The notes beneath the pieces were generated by a model. That model was given only the letters and a program-made list of their open reading frames with translations. It made no database searches and was not told the origin of the DNA. A stretch of DNA of 64,000 bases, taken from the NCBI RefSeq assembly GCF_026341855.1, contig NZ_JAPENW010000001.1:7307001-7371000 (forward strand). Reading direction: 5' to 3'. Positions 43,027-50,774 of the stretch are shown one piece after another. Position 1 is the first letter of the stretch. The number at the start of each line of letters is the position of its first letter. The position numbers and the translations under genes are program-made. The stretch comes from Streptomyces sp. NBC_00568 (lineage in GTDB: Bacteria; Actinomycetota; Actinomycetes; Streptomycetales; Streptomycetaceae).

Positions 43027-43730
43027 CAGCGGCCGCCCGGGGCGGCGAGGACCAGGCGCAGCGTGCCAGCCGACACCCACGCCGCGACGGTCGGCCCGTC
43101 ATCAGCCGACGTGGCGACGTCGACGACCACGACCCCGGTGCCGGGGGCGGCCTGCGATGCCTTCACGACCCGCCCCGGAAGCGTCGGCGGTGGGCTGCCG
43201 GACGTCTTGTCTGTCTCAGCCTGACCCTGTGCGGGCACATGGACCAGCTGGACCTTCTGGCCCGACACCAGCTCCGTCGCGGGGATCTGCTCCGGCTTGA
43301 GCCCGATCGGCACCAGCTGCTCACCGGGCTTCACGAGACTGTCCTTGGTCACCTGTGACGGAGCAAGGAGCGAGCCCGGCCGGAGCTCCACGGCCGCCCG
43401 TTTGCCCACCACCTGGGCCAGGTCGTCAGCCTGGACCGCCTTGACCGCCGGGTCCAGAGCGATGGACGCCTTGCCCAGGTCCTGCTCGGTGAGGACCTGG
43501 CCGACCTGCACGTCCCGCACCACGGTGACGACCTCGGTGCGGTCTCCGACCTGGAGCAGGAGGACCGCGACACCAGCACCGCCAGCCGCGATCAGCCCCA
43601 GCGACAGGGCAATCACGCCCGGACGGCGGCGGCGGGCCGACACCCGAGGCGGACTGACCGGGCCGGCCACTCCGGCCGGCTGCGGCAGCCCGCGCTCGAC
43701 CACCGCTGTTGATTGCTTGGTCTTGCTCAA
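43026..43730 (-). CDS. CpaB/RcpC-like SAF-domain protein
   Basis: 234 residues from TTG 43730, chosen because GGAAGG lies nine bases upstream and the residues before it are low-complexity. One membrane segment (about 40-63) follows a Pro/Arg-rich cytoplasmic start. The exported part contains a SAF-like domain (Val-Gln-Val-Gly-Gln-Val-Leu-Thr-Glu-Gln-Asp-Leu, and Leu-Arg-Pro-Gly-Ser-Leu-Leu-Ala) and a beta-rich C-terminus. SAF domains of CpaB/FlgA type act in pilus assembly, which fits the neighbours. Confidence 0.8.
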   Translation of the reverse strand: MSKTKQSTAVVERGLPQPAGVAGPVSPPRVSARRRRPGVIALSLGLIAAGGAGVAVLLLQVGDRTEVVTVVRDVQVGQVLTEQDLGKASIALDPAVKAVQADDLAQVVGKRAAVELRPGSLLAPSQVTKDSLVKPGEQLVPIGLKPEQIPATELVSGQKVQLVHVPAQGQAETDKTSGSPPPTLPGRVVKASQAAPGTGVVVVDVATSADDGPTVAAWVSAGTLRLVLAAPGGR

Positions 43731-43753
43731 CGTCGTAATCCTTCCCGGCGGCC

Positions 43754-44635
43754 CTACCTGACGACCTGCACCTCGCCGATCGGCACCTGCGCCTGCGACT
43801 GCCTGGTCTCGGTGAACTGGCCCGTCTCGCCCCCACCGTTGACCTGCCAGTCGACCGTCCAAGTGGCCGTGGCGGCGACGGGGTACTTCCCGTCCCTCTG
43901 GGTGGCTGACGTGCGCGTGTATGTGTGGCCGCAGGTCGGGGACTCCTGCTTGCTGTAGGAAGCCGTGTACGCCGTGCCGGGCCCGTTGCAGGTCACCATC
44001 GAACCGTCACCCATCGCCCAGTCGATGTGGTTGACCTTCGCAGTTGCGGTGACCGTGACGCCGGCCAGCGTCGCGGACGCGGAGTTGGGTCCGTAGCTGG
44101 TGGGGGACTGATGGACCCACATCCACATCGGCATGCCGACCACGTAGCGGCCTGCAGTGCGTGGGCTGGCGATGTCGGGACCGGTCAGCAGCATCCGGTC
44201 GACGGCCTCACGCGCCAGTTGCTCGGGGTCCACGTTCACTGTGGGGTCCTCGGCCGCCCAGAACACCTGCGGGGCAACCTGTGCGCCTGCCGCGGCCCCG
44301 AGGGCGTCACTGATGCAGACCCGTGTGTAGATGGCGCCGTCTCCCGGCTTGCGCCCCTTCCATACGGGATCGCTCGCTGGGGGCTGGGGATCAAGGCGTT
44401 CTACCGCGCAGATTTGTGGCTTGGGCTTTTCGTCTTTGCCGGGGCGCTTACCCGGGTTTCCGCTGGGATCACTGCCGCCCTGTGCTCCGGGTTGTTCCCG
44501 GCAGACAGTCACGTACTGGCCCACGCCTTCGCAGTCCCCGCCGATGACGGGATCGTCGTTCGCAGCGCCTGGGCGGATGCAGACGGCGGTCGCGGCTGCC
44601 GTCAGGAGGAGAGCTAAAGCGGGGCGGCTCAGCAT
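43754..44635 (-). CDS. Secreted protein of the Tad-like locus
   Basis: 293 residues from ATG 44635, overlapping the previous stop by seven bases. It has a signal peptide of about 25 residues (hydrophobic core, Ala-Ala-Asn). The mature part begins with Cys residues (Gly-Gly-Asp-Cys-Glu-Gly and Val-Cys-Arg-Glu), a Pro/Lys/Gly-rich linker, and a beta domain with conserved Trp residues (Met-Trp-Met-Trp-Val-His) and Gly-His-Thr-Tyr. Cys pairs suggest disulfides. This protein type accompanies actinomycete Tad-like clusters, but its precise function is unknown. Confidence 0.75.
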   Translation of the reverse strand: MLSRPALALLLTAAATAVCIRPGAANDDPVIGGDCEGVGQYVTVCREQPGAQGGSDPSGNPGKRPGKDEKPKPQICAVERLDPQPPASDPVWKGRKPGDGAIYTRVCISDALGAAAGAQVAPQVFWAAEDPTVNVDPEQLAREAVDRMLLTGPDIASPRTAGRYVVGMPMWMWVHQSPTSYGPNSASATLAGVTVTATAKVNHIDWAMGDGSMVTCNGPGTAYTASYSKQESPTCGHTYTRTSATQRDGKYPVAATATWTVDWQVNGGGETGQFTETRQSQAQVPIGEVQVVR

Positions 44636-45240
44636 GTCTGCTCCCCATCGGGAGTGACCTCCGTGATCAGCCACTGCTTCCCCCACTTCTCCGCCTTGGC
44701 CGTGGTGATGTAGCGAAGCGGCTGGGCGGACGGGAACGGCTTTACCTGCCCCGACTTCTTCTTGATCGTGTTCCAGTGGGAGATGTCCAGACAGTCCCGC
44801 ACACTTGCCTTCGGGATCGACCCGGTCAGCGTCAGAGACGTGACCTCGGCCTGGTGTGTGGGGGCGCCCTTAGTAGCGGTGCCCGCCTGTTGCATGACCA
44901 GGACATCGGCCATGGCCTGGCCCAGAGCCTCTTTGGTCGCGTACTTCTTCAGGTCCGTGCCCTTGATGTTCGCTTGGCCATACGCCTTGACCTGCTCGCG
45001 CCAGAACGCGCTGTAGGCCGTCAGTACGTCCTTTCGCGCTGCAGCCTGTGGGTCGGTGCTCGGCGACTTTGAGGGACGTGACGGACTGCTCGCGGACGAT
45101 GGCTGTTTTGAGGAGTCACCGGAATCTTCATCGTCGCTGCTGCACGCGGACAGCGCCATCAGGCTGGCGGCGATGAGCAGGGCCGTTCCGGGCTTCCACT
45201 GGTGAACGGTGCGCTTTTGCAGGCGTGGTGCTCGTGTCAC
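44629..45240 (-). CDS. Lipoprotein of the Tad-like locus
   Basis: 203 residues from GTG 45240, with GGGGGAG upstream; the frame stays open much further but only as antisense of other genes. The N-terminus is basic and hydrophobic, ending in the lipobox Leu-Ser-Ala-Cys (about residue 32). A Ser/Asp/Pro-rich stalk leads to a helical-beta domain of about 140 residues (Tyr-Ser-Ala-Phe-Trp-Arg-Glu-Gln, and Trp-Leu-Ile-Thr-Glu-Val). This looks like a small NTF2-like fold, common in actinomycete conjugation lipoproteins. The function is unknown. Confidence 0.78.
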   Translation of the reverse strand: MTRAPRLQKRTVHQWKPGTALLIAASLMALSACSSDDEDSGDSSKQPSSASSPSRPSKSPSTDPQAAARKDVLTAYSAFWREQVKAYGQANIKGTDLKKYATKEALGQAMADVLVMQQAGTATKGAPTHQAEVTSLTLTGSIPKASVRDCLDISHWNTIKKKSGQVKPFPSAQPLRYITTAKAEKWGKQWLITEVTPDGEQTC

Positions 45241-45443
45241 GTGGTCTCCCCCGTGGGACGCGGTGCGAGATGGCCGCTGTTCTGCCGCCGCCCATGGGGG
45301 CGGTGGTGTTGCCGGTCGGTGTGCGTTGCTCAGTTTGCGTTGAGGAAAGACTAAGCATATGCCGGTCCGTTTCTGGCTGGACTGGTCTGTCTCAGGCGTT
45401 ACTTGGCTTGAATTCAGCATCACTATGTCTTTGCGTAAGCGAA
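45241..45443 (-). promoter_or_regulatory. Only real gap in the gene train, possible promoter for the Tad half
   Basis: The 203 bases between the replication-relaxation gene and the lipoprotein gene are markedly less GC-rich than their surroundings. Reading the minus strand, TATGCT near 45360 could serve as a -10 element, though the -35 match is weak. This is the only non-overlapping junction above 50 bases between 58390 and 34009, so a separate promoter for the Tad half is likely here. Confidence 0.4.
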
Positions 45444-46373
45444 TCAGGGGTGAAGGGTGTGCCAAGGCTGGCGGTCTGGGGCGCCGGCGAGGCAGACCCA
45501 TACGTTTTGGCTGGGGCTGGCAGTCTCGAGGTCGTTGAGTGTGGCGGCGCCGAGGGGAACGTTGCGGGCGAGGGCGGCGACGAGGGGGTGTTGGGCGGTC
45601 ATGTCCCGCAAGTCGTTGATCCGGTTGGTGAGCGTGGTGCGGGAGGCTCCGGTGAGGATGAACAGGATCCGGGGGTAGACCGGGTACCAGCGCAGCCATG
45701 CGGCATCGGTCTCGGCGTGCTGGCGGGGGCGCCGGTGGTTGGCGGGTTGTGGGTGGGACCAGAGCCGGGCGTAGTCGATGAGCTTGGCTGCGAGGCGCTC
45801 GCTGCTCATGGTGGCGCGGTCGATTTCGATGAACGCGCGCAGTTTTCGGCGTTGTTGGCCTTCGTTGAGGGTGTAGTGCATGACGGCGTCGGCGATGACG
45901 CGTTCGCGCTCGCTGAGCGGGTGGGCCACTTCGGGGGTCCAGTCGAGGTGGCCGTGTTCGTCGCCGCGTCGGCGGGCGTCGCGGACGAACGTGAGGTGAG
46001 CCCGGACCGCGGTGAGGGTGTGCGGGATCTTCAGTGATGCGGCGGTTGCCGAGGTGATCGGGTAGGGCGGCCGGCCGCGCAGAGCCGGCCAGTTGCGGGT
46101 CAGACGTGCGCCGTCGGGGGTGAGGTACCAGGCGCGGGTGCGGTTCGAACGGGGCAGCACCGTGTAGCCGATCAGGCCGTGTGTGCGCAGTCTGTTGAGC
46201 GGTTGGGAGATGGCCTGCCGGGTCGCGTGGGGGCGCAGCAGGAGGCGGAGTTGGCCGGTGGTGGCCATGCGGTGCTGGGCGAGTGCGGCCAGAAGCTGGT
46301 GGGGCAGCGGTTCGATGGGACTGGGCGTGAAGGGGGGCGGCTCTGGCCGGGCCGGGGGAGAGGTGCTGGTCAT
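45444..46373 (-). CDS. Replication-relaxation family protein
   Basis: 309 residues from ATG 46373 (ATGA overlap). The N-terminal 100 residues form a winged helix: Leu-Leu-Ala-Ala-Leu-Ala-Gln-His-Arg, Thr-Gly-Gln-Leu, and Arg-Leu-Arg-Thr-His-Gly-Leu. The next part has the Glu-Ile-Asp-Arg-Ala-Thr-Met-Ser-Ser-Glu-Arg-Leu motif and Tyr-Ala-Arg-Leu typical of the replication-relaxation family found on actinomycete conjugative elements, a group with a nuclease-like core. It may process or bind plasmid DNA together with the coupling ATPase encoded just upstream. Confidence 0.85.
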   Translation of the reverse strand: MTSTSPPARPEPPPFTPSPIEPLPHQLLAALAQHRMATTGQLRLLLRPHATRQAISQPLNRLRTHGLIGYTVLPRSNRTRAWYLTPDGARLTRNWPALRGRPPYPITSATAASLKIPHTLTAVRAHLTFVRDARRRGDEHGHLDWTPEVAHPLSERERVIADAVMHYTLNEGQQRRKLRAFIEIDRATMSSERLAAKLIDYARLWSHPQPANHRRPRQHAETDAAWLRWYPVYPRILFILTGASRTTLTNRINDLRDMTAQHPLVAALARNVPLGAATLNDLETASPSQNVWVCLAGAPDRQPWHTLHP

Positions 46374-49003
46374 TGGTACCCCTTGCTTGTGTCCGGGCGT
46401 GAGGACGGTGCTGGTGCGGAGGTGTGCTGCGCGAGGAAGGCGGTAACGCGGTCGAGTTGGCCGGCCGCGTGGGTGGTGAGCTGGTGCAGCGGACGGGTGC
46501 CTGCGGTGGTGCGGGCGGCATGTTCGAGGGCGGCGACGTTGCCGGGGCGGGCGAGTTCGGCGAAGACGTCGTCGAGGTGGGGGCCCTGCAGACGCAGGGG
46601 GCCGATGCGGCGGCCGTGGACGGTCAGCGTGGCGTAGTGCTCGTATCGGTTGAGGGCGGCGACCTGGTCGGGGCTGGGCTTGTCGCCCCACTCGGCGGTG
46701 ATCGCGGAGATGGCGGTCCGAGATCCGGCGGTGGTCGCGAGGGTGGAGGCGTTCTGTGTCAGCGACATCCGCACGGGGCCGGGCAGCCGGGCCAGCAGCT
46801 GGGTCATCCCGTGGACGTGCGCCTTGTATTTACGGAAGTCCTCGAACATGGCAGCGATGGTCTCGGGAGCGGCGCCGGTCAGGGTGATCAGTTCATCGAA
46901 GTAGGGCCGGAAGGGCAGTCGTTGATCCTCGGGGGTGTCGCGGCGGGAGCGCACGGCACGCAGCAGGTCGCGGGCGAGCAGGGCGGTCAGGAGCCGGTCG
47001 GTGGGCCCGTTGCCGGCCGGGCACACCCACACGATCATGCGGTGGTCCATGGCCGCGCGGATGTTGTAGACGCCGCGGGGCTGGCCGAGGAAGGCGCGGG
47101 TGACGGGGTTGGCGGCGAGGCGGGCCAGCGGGTTGAGGACGACGCCGAAGGCGTCGGCGGGGAAGGTGGGGAAGACGCTCTGCCACCAGGAACGGGTCTC
47201 CTCATCGAGCCGGTCGGCGGTGGCGGACAGGGCCGCGGTGCGAAAGGCGGGTTCGGTGAGCAGGGACCGCACCTGGAAGAGCGTGGCCTGGTCCTCGGAG
47301 CGGCCAGCCCTGCAGGCGGCCTGGTTGACGGCGGTGAGGACGGACAGGGCCGCGGTCAGGAGGGTGAGGGCGCGGGGTGCGGTGGCGTCCTCCCAGCCCA
47401 GTGCGGCGGCGAAGGCGTCGGTGACCGCCTCGACGACTTCGTGCGCGGCGGGGCCCTGGTACATGTCGAGCGGGTTCCAGGAACTGATCTGGGGCGTGGG
47501 GCCGACAGTGTTGAGGTCGATCAGCGCGATGCGGTCCATGAGAGGGGCGTGGGCGAGGAACGGTGCGGCGCGCGGCCAGGAGTCGCGGTGCGGGTCGAGG
47601 AACAGCAGCCCGCCGCCGGCGTGTGCCCAGCCGATCGCCTGCGCGAGGGCGCGTTCGGTCTTCCCGCCGCCTGCCTTGCCGACCGCGCACTCGAAGAGGG
47701 TCTCTGCGGCATAGGTGGCGACCAGGCGGCGACGGCCGTCCGGTGCGCGGTGGATGCCCTGCAGCAGCAGGGCGGGGTTGCCGAACTCGAAGGTCGGCAG
47801 CTCGGGGGCCAGCAGCGGCAGCCGGCAGTGCAGGGTCGGGGGCTTGAGGAGTCCGGTGAGTTCCTCCAACCGCACCCAGTTCGGGCGGGGCGGCTGGCAG
47901 TGTCCGTGCCTCCAGCGGCGTTCGAAAGCCTGGCGGCTGGGCCACCGGTCGGCGCCCAGCCGCCAGGGACCGATCCGCAGGCCGCGCATCGCCCAGCGGG
48001 AATGGCCGCCGAACACATCGAGTGCGGCCTGGAGTTGTCCGAGGCGAGCCTCGGGCCGCCCGTGGATATGGGACGCACAGGTGACGAGGAGCTGTACCCG
48101 CACCAGCTGGTCGTCATGGGCGAGTTTGCCCAGTGCCTCGGCGGGATCGATCCGGCGCGGCACCGGCGGCATCACCAGACGGCGCCCCTGCGACGCTGGC
48201 CGGTGCTGCGGGTCAAGAAGCTGCAGCAGTTGGTGGCCCAGCGAGTCTTCGATGCCTGCGGCATCCCGGCGAATCCAGCGGACAGCACGCTGGGCTTCAC
48301 GGCGCTCGGAGCGGCGTGCGGCCTGCAGCAGATGGAGCCGCCGTGCCCGCAGCACCCATTTCGGGGCCCGCTGGATGTCCAGACGGATTTCGGCGAGGTC
48401 GCCGAGGTCGGCGCGCAGATCGCAGACCGCGTCGACGAGGGGCTGCAGCGGGTCGGGTTCCAGGGGCACCTCCCGCAGCGGGGCGATCGGCTTGCCGCGC
48501 AGGATGAACTCGGCCCGCACGGTGTGCTTGCGCGGTTCGTCGGTAATCGGCCGGGCCCGGGTGACGGTGACGTCGGGGCCGAACGGCGTGATGGACAGCA
48601 GCCGTTCGCCGCCGACCGGTCCCTCGATGCGGTAACGCAGAGGGCTGGAGCCGTCGGCGCGCAGCCGGATCTGCACGGCCTTGGTGCGGCGGGGCGCCCA
48701 CCAGGGCATGCTGGTGGAGGCGCGGGCAAGCTGGACTCCGCGGCGGAAGATCTCCTCCAGGCCCGGGTCGAAGTGCCGGGCCGCCTCGAGTTCGAGCGCC
48801 ATACGCTCGGCGGAGGCCTTCACCGCAAGGCGCCGCACCACGACTTCGCCCACGCACCAGAGCACACCGGCAGCCGGCAGGATCAGATACCAGTGCTGGG
48901 CCACCCACAAAGCGGCGCCCGCGGCATGGGTGGACAGACTGATGACGTGGCCGCCTGCGGTCGGGTGTGCCGGGCCGGTCAGATGGGGCGCTGCGGAGTC
49001 CAC
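46370..49003 (-). CDS. VirD4/TraD-like conjugation coupling ATPase
   Basis: 877 residues from GTG 49003, which has AAGGGAGG five bases upstream; the frame is open to 49219. An N-terminal membrane segment (about 25-55) is followed by a long soluble part of about 400 residues (helical and beta, Arg-rich), then the ATPase: Walker A Val-Gly-Lys-Ala-Gly-Gly-Gly-Lys-Thr-Glu and Walker B Leu-Leu-Phe-Leu-Asp-Pro-His. Pro-Tyr-Phe-Asp-Glu-Leu-Ile-Thr near 700 resembles the helicase-like segment of TraD/VirD4 proteins. It should deliver the DNA substrate to the transfer apparatus. The gene overlaps the previous one by 25 bases. Confidence 0.88.
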   Translation of the reverse strand: MDSAAPHLTGPAHPTAGGHVISLSTHAAGAALWVAQHWYLILPAAGVLWCVGEVVVRRLAVKASAERMALELEAARHFDPGLEEIFRRGVQLARASTSMPWWAPRRTKAVQIRLRADGSSPLRYRIEGPVGGERLLSITPFGPDVTVTRARPITDEPRKHTVRAEFILRGKPIAPLREVPLEPDPLQPLVDAVCDLRADLGDLAEIRLDIQRAPKWVLRARRLHLLQAARRSERREAQRAVRWIRRDAAGIEDSLGHQLLQLLDPQHRPASQGRRLVMPPVPRRIDPAEALGKLAHDDQLVRVQLLVTCASHIHGRPEARLGQLQAALDVFGGHSRWAMRGLRIGPWRLGADRWPSRQAFERRWRHGHCQPPRPNWVRLEELTGLLKPPTLHCRLPLLAPELPTFEFGNPALLLQGIHRAPDGRRRLVATYAAETLFECAVGKAGGGKTERALAQAIGWAHAGGGLLFLDPHRDSWPRAAPFLAHAPLMDRIALIDLNTVGPTPQISSWNPLDMYQGPAAHEVVEAVTDAFAAALGWEDATAPRALTLLTAALSVLTAVNQAACRAGRSEDQATLFQVRSLLTEPAFRTAALSATADRLDEETRSWWQSVFPTFPADAFGVVLNPLARLAANPVTRAFLGQPRGVYNIRAAMDHRMIVWVCPAGNGPTDRLLTALLARDLLRAVRSRRDTPEDQRLPFRPYFDELITLTGAAPETIAAMFEDFRKYKAHVHGMTQLLARLPGPVRMSLTQNASTLATTAGSRTAISAITAEWGDKPSPDQVAALNRYEHYATLTVHGRRIGPLRLQGPHLDDVFAELARPGNVAALEHAARTTAGTRPLHQLTTHAAGQLDRVTAFLAQHTSAPAPSSRPDTSKGYQ

Positions 49004-49626
49004 GTGGATCCTCCCTTGAAGGTGGTACGGGTGAAGTGCCAGTCGGTGATGCGCCGGTCGGTGTAGGTGCCGCCGCGGTCCGTGCCCGCCCACACCAGGT
49101 GCACTACCGCCTTGTCCGGGCTGCCGTCGCTGCGGGCGATGGCGGCCTGGATGCGGAAACCAGCGGTGGCGAATGCCGGTGCGATCGCCTGGTCCGGGTT
49201 CCTGAAGAGGGCCGGCCACGTGGTGCGGCCGATGCCGGTGGCGTCTGCGCGCAGCAGGCCGCGGCCTGCTGCGAGGAGCTTGTGCGCGTCGGCGTCGGCA
49301 AGGTCGGCGGGCCAGGCGTCCTCCAGCGACTTCTGGATGGCGGCATCGCCGGCTGCGCCCTCACCGTGCGGTGGCAGCGCGGACGCGCCGACCGTTTCCG
49401 CTGGCGTGGAGGCCGTGACTGACGCGGGCGCAGGCGCCCCGGTCTGCGAAGAGCGGCTGCCGGGAAGGGTTGCCGAGGCAGTCGACGTGGACACGGCCGT
49501 CCGCGGTGTCGCGGTTGCAGGTGCGCTCGGCGCATGCGGCACCGTCAGCAGGATTACCCCGGCCACCGCCAGGACCACGGTGGCGATCAGCAGCAGGTGC
49601 GGCGAGCGCGCCGGGGGCATGGTCAT
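48979..49626 (-). CDS. Membrane-anchored extracytoplasmic protein of the transfer locus
   Basis: 215 residues from ATG 49626 (ATGA overlap). One hydrophobic segment (about 10-30) is followed by a Thr/Ala/Ser/Pro-rich stalk (about 32-90) and a globular domain (about 95-215) with Leu-Leu-Arg-Ala-Asp-Ala-Thr-Gly and a Trp-containing end. It has no recognised catalytic motif. Its place between the wall hydrolase and the coupling ATPase suggests a structural role in the transfer channel. Confidence 0.72.
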   Translation of the reverse strand: MTMPPARSPHLLLIATVVLAVAGVILLTVPHAPSAPATATPRTAVSTSTASATLPGSRSSQTGAPAPASVTASTPAETVGASALPPHGEGAAGDAAIQKSLEDAWPADLADADAHKLLAAGRGLLRADATGIGRTTWPALFRNPDQAIAPAFATAGFRIQAAIARSDGSPDKAVVHLVWAGTDRGGTYTDRRITDWHFTRTTFKGGSTWTPQRPI

Positions 49627-50774
49627 AGCAGCCGGGCCCCTCCCGCGTATCCCGGCATGGCGTTGACCGCGTCCAGGCGGACAACGGTGTCCGGGCGGGC
49701 GGCGTTGACCATCTGTCCGCTGCCCAGGTAGATCCCGACGTGATAGATCGTCGCGTCGCGGCCGGGGGCGTCGGCGTAGAAGACGAGGTCGCCGGGCTTG
49801 AGCGCGCCGGTGTCAAGGCTTGTGGGGATTCGTCGGCCGACCCTGGCCTGGGCGGCGGCGGTGCGCGGCAGGCTGATACCGGCCTGGGCGTACGCGTACG
49901 CGGTCAGTCCCGAGCAGTCGAAGCCCTTGATGTTCGCGCCGTTCTTGCCGCTGGGGGAGCAGCAGAAGCCGTAGGACTTCCCCTGGGTGTTGCCGCCGCC
50001 CCACGAGTAGGGCACGCCCCGCTGGGAGAGCGCCGCCTCGATGACGGTGCGGACCTTCCCGGACACGTTCTTCAGGTCCGGGTCCTTCGCGGCTGCCGTG
50101 TACTGATCGATCCAGCCCAGCACATTGGCGACGTATTCGTTTGAGTGGTTGTACTGGAGGATCGCGGCCTTGAGCGGAGCCTGCTGGGCCAGGTCGCGTC
50201 CGGTGCCGCACAGGTAGACGGCGGCGCCGAGGGCGGCGTCGTCGGCGTTGTGCGGGTCGGCTCTCCTGTCGCCGTTCGCGTCCTTCCCGATGCCCGCCCA
50301 GGTGGAGGGTAAGAACTGGAACGGGCCGACGGCACGCTCGCCGTTCGCGGTGCCGTCCCACTTGCCGCCATCGGTGTCCGGGAAGGTTGTGGTGTTGCCG
50401 CCCGCCCCGGAGCCGTTGAGGAGGACCCCGTAGATGCGCGGACGGATGTCGCCGCCTGCGGCGATGCTCCGGCCCACGGCGTGGTTGGACTCCACCTTCG
50501 CGATACCGGCCAGGATCGGCCAGCGCATGCCCCGGCACTTCGGTACGTACTTCCCGACCTGCTGGACCGCCTTCTTGTAGGCGGTCAGCATCCGTGCAGG
50601 GATGTCGGCGACACTGCCGCCCTCGGCGATTCCACCGTCGCCCTGTACGCCCGTCTTCAGCGCGACGTACGCGCTGATCGCGTTCCCTACCGGCGCGGCA
50701 CAGCACACGGCAGCGAACAGCAGTAGCGCCACCATGCAACCCCACCGCCGGAAGCGGTGCCCGGGCGTTCTCAC
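49623..50774 (-). CDS. Bifunctional lytic transglycosylase / NlpC-P60 endopeptidase
   Basis: 383 residues from GTG 50774 (GTGA overlap). A signal or anchor segment (about 13-35) leads to a transglycosylase domain: Ala-Gly-Ile-Ala-Lys-Val-Glu-Ser-Asn-His with the catalytic Glu, and Gly-Pro-Phe-Gln-Phe-Leu-Pro-Ser-Thr-Trp. The C-terminal NlpC/P60 domain has Phe-Asp-Cys-Ser-Gly-Leu with the catalytic Cys and Tyr-His-Val-Gly-Ile-Tyr with the His. Such VirB1-like enzymes open the peptidoglycan locally so that the transfer channel can pass. Confidence 0.93.
   Translation of the reverse strand: MRTPGHRFRRWGCMVALLLFAAVCCAAPVGNAISAYVALKTGVQGDGGIAEGGSVADIPARMLTAYKKAVQQVGKYVPKCRGMRWPILAGIAKVESNHAVGRSIAAGGDIRPRIYGVLLNGSGAGGNTTTFPDTDGGKWDGTANGERAVGPFQFLPSTWAGIGKDANGDRRADPHNADDAALGAAVYLCGTGRDLAQQAPLKAAILQYNHSNEYVANVLGWIDQYTAAAKDPDLKNVSGKVRTVIEAALSQRGVPYSWGGGNTQGKSYGFCCSPSGKNGANIKGFDCSGLTAYAYAQAGISLPRTAAAQARVGRRIPTSLDTGALKPGDLVFYADAPGRDATIYHVGIYLGSGQMVNAARPDTVVRLDAVNAMPGYAGGARLL

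Noticed and set aside
46424..49066. A plus-strand open frame of 880 codons opposite the coupling ATPase
   Set aside because: Antisense shadow. The minus strand has Walker motifs, a ribosome site and overlaps with its neighbours.
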